DNA of 24,421 nt from CAZLBC01 sp964557575 (lineage in GTDB: Bacteria > Planctomycetota > Phycisphaerae > SM23-33), in NCBI GenBank assembly GCA_964557575.1, contig CAZLBC010000079.1:1-24421 (forward strand), written 5' to 3'. Shown here one piece after another: positions 15,245-21,600 of the stretch. A program made the translations under genes and the position numbers. Under the pieces are notes generated by a model, which ran no database searches, was not told the origin of the DNA, and was given only the letters and a program-made list of their open reading frames with translations. The stretch's first letter is position 1. The number at the start of each line of letters is the position of its first letter.

Positions 15245-16230
15245 CTCGTCTCTCCCGTATAAAACCTGTTCCGTTCCTCGTCGAAGCGGACGGGGACGCG
15301 GGCGTCGATCGATGCCGGATCGACGCCGATCAGTCGAAGGGGATTGGAGAACCCCACGGCGATCAGCTCCTCTGTCGACAGCAGTTGCAGCGCGCAGAGG
15401 CGGTTGATGCACGCGAGCATCGTCGCCGACGATCCGGCGAGGTAGCCGGTGTCGGGGATGTGCAGCCGCCCGTCCTCGGCCAGGACCACGTCGTTGCCCA
15501 GCGTCCGGTAGCGCCCGGGCGGCAGGCCGGCGACCGGGGCCGCGTCGCTGACCACGATCAGCCGCCCGGGTCCCTTGACCCGGACGAAAATCCTGACCAG
15601 GTCGTCGGGGAGGTGGTGGCCGTCGGTGATGATCGTCGCCGACAGCCCGTCGTCGGCGAGGCCCGCCCAGACGGGGTTGTCGTGGCGGTCGAGCATTTGG
15701 GCGACGCCGTTGCCGAGGTGAGTGATCGCCGCGGCGCCGGCCTCCCGGAGCCGCGCGATCGCGGCCGCGCCCGCCTCCTGGTGCCCGAGGGCCACGGCAA
15801 CGCCCCGCCCGGCTGCGTGGGCGGCGAGTTCGGCGGCCCCCGGCAACTCCGCGGCCAGGGTCAGCATACGGATCTTACCCCCGGCCCACCGGTTGTATTG
15901 CTCGAATCGCTCGGGGTCCGGGGCCCGGACCAGGTCCGGGTCGTGGGCCCCGCGGGCCCCGGCCGCGGGCGAGATGAAGGGCCCCTCGAGGTGTATCCCG
16001 GGCAGCCGGCCGCGGAACTCCCCGTCGTCCATGACGGCCGCCATGATACCGAGGTTCCGCTCGTAGACCGCCTCGGGGCTGGTGATCATCGTGGGCAGGA
16101 AGGCCGACGTCCCCGCCGCGAGGACCGCCCGGCAGGCCCGGACGAAATGCTCACGCCTCAACCCCGCGCCGGAGAAGTCGACGCCGCGATAGCCGTTGAC
16201 CTGCAGGTCGACGAGTCCGGGGGCGTCCAT
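15241..16230 (-). CDS. nagA: N-acetylglucosamine-6-phosphate deacetylase
   Basis: The enzyme removes acetate from GlcNAc-6-P to give glucosamine-6-phosphate for NagB. The 329-aa protein begins at the amidohydrolase barrel with PGLVDLQVNGYRGVDF; like E. coli NagA it has Gln and Asn (residues 10 and 12) where related enzymes have H-x-H. Metal and active-site residues are in place: Glu82 in HLEGPF, His150 in LGHQE, His171 in THLGN, the TDGHHLP loop at 202-208 and catalytic Asp229 in VSDAAP. About 50 N-terminal residues of the usual beta-sandwich are missing. The open frame gives no room for them, since the start (ATG 16230, or GTG 16233) overlaps the nagB stop. The C-terminus overlaps the transporter start by four bases. 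Confidence 0.9.
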   Translation of the reverse strand: MDAPGLVDLQVNGYRGVDFSGAGLRREHFVRACRAVLAAGTSAFLPTMITSPEAVYERNLGIMAAVMDDGEFRGRLPGIHLEGPFISPAAGARGAHDPDLVRAPDPERFEQYNRWAGGKIRMLTLAAELPGAAELAAHAAGRGVAVALGHQEAGAAAIARLREAGAAAITHLGNGVAQMLDRHDNPVWAGLADDGLSATIITDGHHLPDDLVRIFVRVKGPGRLIVVSDAAPVAGLPPGRYRTLGNDVVLAEDGRLHIPDTGYLAGSSATMLACINRLCALQLLSTEELIAVGFSNPLRLIGVDPASIDARVPVRFDEERNRFYTGETR

Positions 16231-16985
16231 CACGCCCCGCCTTCGGCAGCGTCCGGCAGGCGCGCGGCGGCCCGGTCCAGGAAGACCGCGCAGTCGGGGT
16301 GCTCCTGAATGATCGACGCCGGCACGGCGGGGGTCACCTCCCCTTCCAGGGCGTTTTTGACGGCGGCGGCCTTACGCTCGTCGGGGACCGAGACGACCAG
16401 CGACCGGCTCTTCATGATCTGCCGGATGCTCATCGATATCGCGCGGCGGGGGACGTCGTCGAGGGAGTCGAACCACCCTTCACCGAGCTGCTGGCGCCGG
16501 CACGGCTCGTCGAGATCGACGACGATGAAGGGGGCTTCGGTCTCGAAGTCGGCGGGCGGATCGTTGAAGGCCAGATGCCCGTTCTCCCCGATGCCGACCA
16601 GGGCGACGTCGACGGGATGCTCGGTGATGATCGCCCCCAGTCGCCGGCACTCGAGGTCCGGCTCGCCGGCCTCTCCGTCGACGAGGTACACGTCCTTCAG
16701 CGGCCCGACCCGGTCAATGAACCGCTCCCGGAGATACTTCCTGAAGCTCGCCGGGTGGTCGGCCCTGAGGCCGATGTACTCGTCGAGGTGGAACATGGTC
16801 ACCGCCGACCAGTCGATGTCCCCGGCGGCGACGAGGGCGTCGAGGGTCTCGAACTGGCTGCTGCCGGTGGCGAGGATGATGGTGGCTTCGCCCCGGTCGG
16901 CCAGGGCGGCGCGAATCTTCCCGGCGGCCCGTTCGGCGGCGGCGGCCCCCATCGATTCACGATCCGCGAATACAAATGTCTCCAT
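16230..16985 (-). CDS. nagB: Glucosamine-6-phosphate deaminase
   Basis: NagB converts glucosamine-6-phosphate to fructose-6-phosphate and ammonia, feeding amino sugars into glycolysis. The 251-aa protein shows the phosphate loop LATGSSQ (38-44), FHLDEYIGL with Asp68 and Glu69, HPASFRKYL (77-85), and the active-site stretch GIGENGHLAFNDPP with His137. Asn135 stands at the position of E. coli Asp141, as in Bacillus-type NagB. RRQQLGEGWF at about 168-177 is a further family block. The length is normal for monomeric or short deaminases. It is the first gene of the operon. AAAGG lies upstream of the ATG, and no clear promoter can be told apart in the decayed sequence behind it. Confidence 0.9.
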   Translation of the reverse strand: METFVFADRESMGAAAAERAAGKIRAALADRGEATIILATGSSQFETLDALVAAGDIDWSAVTMFHLDEYIGLRADHPASFRKYLRERFIDRVGPLKDVYLVDGEAGEPDLECRRLGAIITEHPVDVALVGIGENGHLAFNDPPADFETEAPFIVVDLDEPCRRQQLGEGWFDSLDDVPRRAISMSIRQIMKSRSLVVSVPDERKAAAVKNALEGEVTPAVPASIIQEHPDCAVFLDRAAARLPDAAEGGA

Positions 16986-17060
16986 GCGTCTGCCTTTCCG
17001 TCTGCGTGTCGGCCGGGGTTTCCGCGGCCGCGACTATTTTACCGACCGGCAGCCCCGAAG

Positions 17061-17220
17061 TATACGCCGAAAAACGAGGATCTCGTCCTGTCGCGGACGG
17101 CGTGCGCCGAAAAACCGCAGGGCTTCCGGCGGGGGCAGTGCATCGCCAACTAAACGGGCCTGCGCCCGGAAGGCAAACGCAACAAGGCGCCCATCTGCAC
17201 AAACGAGGACCGGGGCGAAG
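17061..17220 (+). pseudogene. Decayed fragment of the ADP-ribosylglycohydrolase-like gene
   Basis: Positions 17061-17220 align without gaps to 18158-18317 (constant offset 1097) in the gene downstream, with 20 differences in 160 nt (87.5% identity). The fragment corresponds to residues 32-84 of that protein. The Trp codon TGG is now TAA at 17151-17153, and several other changes alter conserved residues. It has no start of its own and ends abruptly at the DUF3368-like frame. Confidence 0.85.
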
Positions 17221-17766
17221 ACGAGCAACCCCTGCCTCGTCGGGCCCCTGATCGGTCTCGCCTCCGCCGAATGGCTGCACCTGCTGCCTGAGCTGTTCGA
17301 AGCCGTTCTCATTCCCGAGGAGGTACTGGAGGAACTTAAGGTGGATTCCGCCAGGCCCGGCGCCCGGCGTCTCGCGCGTCCGATCGAGGAGGCATGGTTA
17401 CCGGTCTGCGCAGCACCGGGCTCCCGACTCAGAACACCGGTCGTGCTGGACGCGGGGGAACGCGCGGCGATTTCCCTCGCCGTCGATCGCAATTGCCTGT
17501 TGCTCATCGATAACTTGCGGGGCAGGAACGCCGCGGGAAAACAGGGGGTCACGATAATCGGAACGGGGAGGGTACTGCTCGAGGCCAAAAAACGAAACCT
17601 GATAGACAGCATTGCCCAAACGCTTGCCCGTCTGCGGGCAACCGGTTATCGTCTAAGCGCCGCCCTCCACGCGCGGCTGCTTGAACTGGCGGGTGAATCG
17701 CGAAACCCGCAGACCGGCAAACAAGCGCGCAACGGGGGGTCGGGGAAGAGGAAGTATCACGTGTGA
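17221..17766 (+). pseudogene. DUF3368 (PIN-like toxin) gene without a proper start
   Basis: The frame encodes nearly a whole DUF3368 protein: GPLIGLASAEWLHLLPELF, VLIPEEVLEELK, LDAGERAAISLAVD, LLLIDNLRGRNAAGKQG and ATGYRLSAALHARLLELAGE are all characteristic blocks. The family usually begins with a short strand ending in S-D/N-T-S-PLI. Here the phrase is SNPCLVGPLI, so the first active-site stretch is altered, and no start codon lies just before it. The open frame continues back to an ATG at 16984, but the added 80 residues are the glycohydrolase fragment read in a wrong frame. Normal DUF3368 genes pair with a small UPF0175 antitoxin; none is present. I judge it a 5'-broken gene, though a chimeric product from 16984 cannot be ruled out. 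Confidence 0.6.
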
Positions 17767-17849
17767 CATGTTGCAGTATATGAAGCACTGTCAAATTCAA
17801 TTGGACTTGATGTGTCCGTTGCCCGTCCCTGCTATGCGTGGGAACGACG

Positions 17850-18023
17850 GTTGATGCCGGCATCGAGACAGACGGCCGGTTTCTGCATTATTACGGTTCT
17901 TCCGCTCCATTGTAAGAGGTCGCCGGCTATTTGGCCGAGAACCTCGGCCGCGACCCCGTCGCCGACCGGATCCTCCTGAACATGATCCGTTTCACCCGGG
18001 AAGAGCGGAAGGGAGCACAATGA
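17850..18023 (+). pseudogene. Decayed 3' end of an enzyme gene, possibly glycoside hydrolase
   Basis: One frame reads VDAGIETDGRFLHYYGSSAP, then a TAA stop (17913-17915), then EVAGYLAENLGRDPVADRIL followed by LNMIRFTREERKGAQ and a stop at 18021. The D-PVA-x-R-I/L-L-x-N-x-I/L ending recalls the C-termini of large beta-galactosidase-like proteins of PVC bacteria; this match is from memory and weak. The last stop overlaps an ATG at 18020 (ATGA), which suggests it once preceded the next gene in an operon. Confidence 0.4.
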
Positions 18024-18064
18024 TGAACCGGAGAAGGCCTGAGGAAAAGAAAGGAATACAACAC

Positions 18065-19861
18065 ATGAAAACCGCACTGACGATCATGGCCCTCGCCGTC
18101 TCGTTCTGTCCCGGGGCGGGCACGGTCCCCCCTGACAAGGACCTTGCGTACCCGACATATACGCCGAAACACGGGGATCTCGCCCTGTCGCGGACGGCGT
18201 ACGCCGAAAAACTGCAGGGCTTCTGGCTGGGACAGTGCATCGCCAACTGGACGGGCCTGCGTACGGAAGGCAAGCGCAACAAGGCGCCCTTCTACACGGA
18301 CGAGGACTGGGGCAAAAAGGGACGGGGCGGCCTGATCACGTTCGTGCTGGTCAAACAGGGAGGCGTCTGGAACGCGGACGACGATACGGACATCGAATAT
18401 ATCTACCAGCACGTCCTGGACACGAGCAATCGAAGCGTCCTGACCCCGACGGATATCCGCGACGCCTGGATCAGGCACATCAGGTCAAAAAACGGGAACA
18501 AGCCGGCCTTCCTGTGGGTATCGAACGCGTTTGCCTGGGGGCTCATGAAGAAGGGCATGCTTCCGCCGGAGACCAGCGCCCCGAAGAACAACCCGAAGTA
18601 CGATATGATCGACGCACAACTCACCACGGAGATATTCGGCCTCTTCGCCCCGGCCCGGCCGGACACGGCGCTGAAGATCGCGCACCTGCCGATCCGCACC
18701 ACGGCCTACCAGGAGGCCGAGTGGATGGCGGAGTTTTACGTGATCATGCATTCGCTGGCGTCCCCTGTCGACCGGAAGATGAGCATGCAGCAACAGACGG
18801 CCCGGCTCGCCGAGCAGGCGCGCAAGCGGCTGCCCGCGGAGTCGGTCGCGGCGAAGATGTACGACTTCGTGAAGGCCGATTACGACAAGAACCCGGACAA
18901 GGACGACTGGGAGAGGACCCGCGACGCCCTGTACCGGAAGTACCAGGTCAACGGCGACGACGGCTACCGGTACAAGAAATTCTACGACGCCGGCATCAAC
19001 TACGGCGCCGGCATCGTCAGCCTGCTCTACGGGCAGGGCGACTTCAAGCGGACCCTCAGGATCGGGTCCCTCAGCGGCTGGGACTCGGACAATCCCACGG
19101 CCACGTGGGGCGGCCTGCTCGGCTTCATGCTCGGGCCCGAGGGCGTCGAGAAGGCGTTCGGCGGCACGAAGCTGTCGAGACGCTACAAGATCTCGCGCAC
19201 GCGGGACAACTTCCCCGACCGCACGCCGGACCGGGACGGCGAAGACACATTCGAGCTTATGGCGCAGCGCGGCGTTCACATCATCGACCGCGTGGTCATC
19301 GAGGAGATGGGCGGCGGCGTGGATCTCGAAAAGGACGTATGGTACATCCCGAACCCCGGGGCGGCGTTCGACCGGGCGGCATACGTGGAAGTGAAACAGG
19401 TCAACCGCGCGAAAGCGGCCCCCCGGGGCCGGGATATCGCGGCCGCGGTCGGGACGTTCGCGCCGGGCTGGTCCGTGAAGGATTGCGGGGACGACATGGA
19501 TCCCGGCCTCAGGGATGAATACCGCGGGCGCAAGAACGTGCTGGTCACCCACCCGCGCTCCGAGAGCGCGCCGTGCGTACTCAGCAGGAAGCTCGACGTG
19601 CCGGACAGCGACACGGCCGGCCTCAGGATCGTCGCGGCCCCCGATCAGCGGGGAGACTGGGTCCTGGTGGTGAAAGCGGACGGCACAACCATCGTCGAAG
19701 AGAAGATCGGCAGAGACACGGTCGCACGGGACGGATGGAAGACGGTGACCGTTGACCTGTCGAAGTTCGCGGGAAAGACCGTGAACCTCGAGCTGCTGAA
19801 CAAGGCGAACGGGTGGCGCTGGGAGGCCGGGTACTGGTCACGAATAGAAGTCATCAAGTAA
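18065..19861 (+). CDS. Exported ADP-ribosylglycohydrolase-like protein
   Basis: The 598-aa protein starts MKTALTIMALAVSFCPGAG, a signal peptide; AAAGGA lies upstream. An in-frame ATG at 18020 would add 15 polar residues. The catalytic domain shows the family's paired metal sites: GFWLGQCIANWTG (52-64), the first acidic cluster DDDTD (105-109), DAQLTTEIFGLFAP at about 190, and the late GWDSDNPTATWGGLLGF (about 338-354), equivalent to the G-D-x-D-T of ARH enzymes. Residues about 465-598 form a beta-rich C-terminal domain, GWKTVTVDLSKFAGKTVNLE, resembling carbohydrate-binding jelly rolls. Family members cleave ADP-ribose or related N- and O-glycosidic bonds. Export and the extra domain suggest an extracellular, possibly sugar-linked substrate. 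The nucleoside-hydrolase gene starts 13 nt later. Confidence 0.8.
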   Translation: MKTALTIMALAVSFCPGAGTVPPDKDLAYPTYTPKHGDLALSRTAYAEKLQGFWLGQCIANWTGLRTEGKRNKAPFYTDEDWGKKGRGGLITFVLVKQGGVWNADDDTDIEYIYQHVLDTSNRSVLTPTDIRDAWIRHIRSKNGNKPAFLWVSNAFAWGLMKKGMLPPETSAPKNNPKYDMIDAQLTTEIFGLFAPARPDTALKIAHLPIRTTAYQEAEWMAEFYVIMHSLASPVDRKMSMQQQTARLAEQARKRLPAESVAAKMYDFVKADYDKNPDKDDWERTRDALYRKYQVNGDDGYRYKKFYDAGINYGAGIVSLLYGQGDFKRTLRIGSLSGWDSDNPTATWGGLLGFMLGPEGVEKAFGGTKLSRRYKISRTRDNFPDRTPDRDGEDTFELMAQRGVHIIDRVVIEEMGGGVDLEKDVWYIPNPGAAFDRAAYVEVKQVNRAKAAPRGRDIAAAVGTFAPGWSVKDCGDDMDPGLRDEYRGRKNVLVTHPRSESAPCVLSRKLDVPDSDTAGLRIVAAPDQRGDWVLVVKADGTTIVEEKIGRDTVARDGWKTVTVDLSKFAGKTVNLELLNKANGWRWEAGYWSRIEVIK

Positions 19862-19874
19862 CGGAGAACGAACG

Positions 19875-20876
19875 ATGAAGAAGAGCATCATACTGTCGGC
19901 CGCGCTGGCGGCAGCGGCGTCCGTCTGCCCGGGGGCCGAAGGCGGCACGAAGATCCCCGTCGTTATCGACTCGGACGCGAACAACGAACTGGACGACCAG
20001 CACGCGATCGCCTACCTGCTGTTCAACGCGGACGTCTTCGACATCCTCGGCGTGACGGTCAACAACACCAAAAGCGGCGGCGGCATAGCGGGCCAGTACG
20101 ACGAGGCGCTGCGCGTCATGAAACTCTGCAAGGCGGACGGATCAGTGCCGCTGCTGAAGGGAGCGGAAGGCGATTACCGGCACATCGTGAAACATCTCGG
20201 GGGGCCGGATTACGACGGGCACGCGGCCGTGGAGTTCATCATCAGGACGGCGAGCAAGCACACGCCCGGGAACAAGCTGGTGCTGCTGCCCGTGGGAAAG
20301 CTGACCAACATCGCCCTGGCGCTGAAAAAGGCCCCGGCGATCGTCCCGAAGGTGAGGGTCGTCTGGCTCGGGAGCAACTACCCCGGCAGGGGCGAGTACA
20401 ATCTGGACAACGACCGGACGGCAGTCAATCCCGTGATCGATTCGGGCGTCGCCTTCGAGATGGTGACCGTGCGGTACGGCAAACCGTCGGGCACCGACGC
20501 CGTCCGCGCATCGATCGAGGAGATTAAAAACAAGATGCCCGGCCGCGGTCCCCGCGTTGCCGAACCCGTCACCGGGCGGCACGGCGGCCGGTTCGAGACC
20601 TTCGGCGATTACTCGGTCGACCTGTTCAAGAACATGAAATCCATGACGCGCGCGCTGTACGACATGGCGGCCGTCGCCATTGTCAAGAACCCGCGGTGGG
20701 CCGCGGTCTCGACCATTCCGGCCCCGAAACTCCTGGACAACGGCGCGTGGGAGCAGCGACCCAACACCCCCGCGGCGATTCATATCTGGGAGCATTTCGA
20801 CCGGGACGCGATCATGAAGGATTTCTACGATACGATGAAGAACCCCTGTCTCGTCGAGAAGAAGAAACGACAATGA
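19875..20876 (+). CDS. Exported nucleoside-hydrolase-like protein
   Basis: The 333-aa protein begins MKKSIILSAALAAAASV, a signal peptide. Its following CPGAEG resembles the CPGAG of the preceding gene. The Ca2+-binding motif of inosine-uridine nucleoside hydrolases is present as IDSDANNELDDQHAIAYLL (about residues 32-50). PVGKLTNIALALKKAP at about 140 matches the family's G-P-L-T-N block, and LDNDRTAVN at about 178 and ALYDMAAVAIV at about 262 complete the site. Enzymes of this fold hydrolyse the N-glycosidic bond of ribonucleosides, though many exported members have unknown substrates. GGAG lies before the ATG. Together with the glycohydrolase-like gene upstream it forms a two-gene exported unit. 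Confidence 0.85.
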   Translation: MKKSIILSAALAAAASVCPGAEGGTKIPVVIDSDANNELDDQHAIAYLLFNADVFDILGVTVNNTKSGGGIAGQYDEALRVMKLCKADGSVPLLKGAEGDYRHIVKHLGGPDYDGHAAVEFIIRTASKHTPGNKLVLLPVGKLTNIALALKKAPAIVPKVRVVWLGSNYPGRGEYNLDNDRTAVNPVIDSGVAFEMVTVRYGKPSGTDAVRASIEEIKNKMPGRGPRVAEPVTGRHGGRFETFGDYSVDLFKNMKSMTRALYDMAAVAIVKNPRWAAVSTIPAPKLLDNGAWEQRPNTPAAIHIWEHFDRDAIMKDFYDTMKNPCLVEKKKRQ

Positions 20877-20993
20877 TCGGGCCGCTGCCGAATGGCGGCG
20901 TCAGAATCCCTGAGAGCACGAGACTGAGCACAGGTATGCCGCCGGCGCGTCGCCGTCTCAAACCCGCCGGTACGCGCAAGAAAGAAGGAGGCC

Positions 20994-21530
20994 ATGAAAC
21001 AGAATACGCTTATTGCGGGGGTGCTCATCAGTATAGCGTTCTGCGGTGGCGGGTGCCGGGGTCCCGGACCGGCATTTCCGCAATTGCATGAAGCGCTGTC
21101 CGCGAACGGATGGGGTTTCAACAGGGCGGAAACAGCGAAGGCTTTTCAGCGGGACCGGCAACGCCTCGGGAAACGCTTCGGTACCGCGGTGGTCAAATAC
21201 ACGCAGAACAACTCCCGGCGCGCGTATTGGTGCGCCTGTTTTCTCGTTTTTGAGTCATACCTGTTTGGAAACGATCCGGACATAACGCTCGCATTACGGC
21301 TCCTGGACAAGGATATCAAACGGAGACTGGCGAACGAACTGACGCACAGGGAAAAGGCGGACCTGATACGGTTTCACGTGTTGGCGGCAGTGCTGGCATA
21401 TAAAGACAATCAGCTCCGGAAAGCCGGGCGATACAAGAAATGGGTGACAACAACCATGTCGCAGGGGAAGTATGCGGGTGTCATGCCGGCCCTCCCCAAG
21501 GAAGACAGGGCCCTGTATGATGCCCTCTAG
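20994..21530 (+). CDS. Small putative lipoprotein of unknown function
   Basis: The 178-aa protein begins MKQNTLIAGVLISIAFCGGG followed by Cys21, a hydrophobic leader with a possible, not ideal, lipobox. A strong AAGGAGG site directly precedes the ATG. The mature part looks helical (ITLALRLLDKDIKRRLANEL, KADLIRFHVLAAVLAYKDNQ). No family is recognised. It is separated from the genes on either side by 117 and 70 nt. Its place between an exported hydrolase pair and a polysaccharide-degrading enzyme suggests an envelope role, no more. Confidence 0.65.
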   Translation: MKQNTLIAGVLISIAFCGGGCRGPGPAFPQLHEALSANGWGFNRAETAKAFQRDRQRLGKRFGTAVVKYTQNNSRRAYWCACFLVFESYLFGNDPDITLALRLLDKDIKRRLANELTHREKADLIRFHVLAAVLAYKDNQLRKAGRYKKWVTTTMSQGKYAGVMPALPKEDRALYDAL

Positions 21531-21600
21531 GCGCGCGGCATACAGAAGCGCATAACCGGTGGCCGCGCGTGACGCCGTCCGTTCGCGAGGAGATGATGAC

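Noticed and set aside
16309..17233. Plus-strand open frame running across nagB into the DUF3368 frame
   Set aside because: The part over nagB is antisense and low-complexity. Only the section from about 17221 resembles a protein family.
20877..20993. Terminator hairpin after the nucleoside-hydrolase-like gene
   Set aside because: Only a 4-bp stem (CCGC/GCGG) is visible and there is no T-run.
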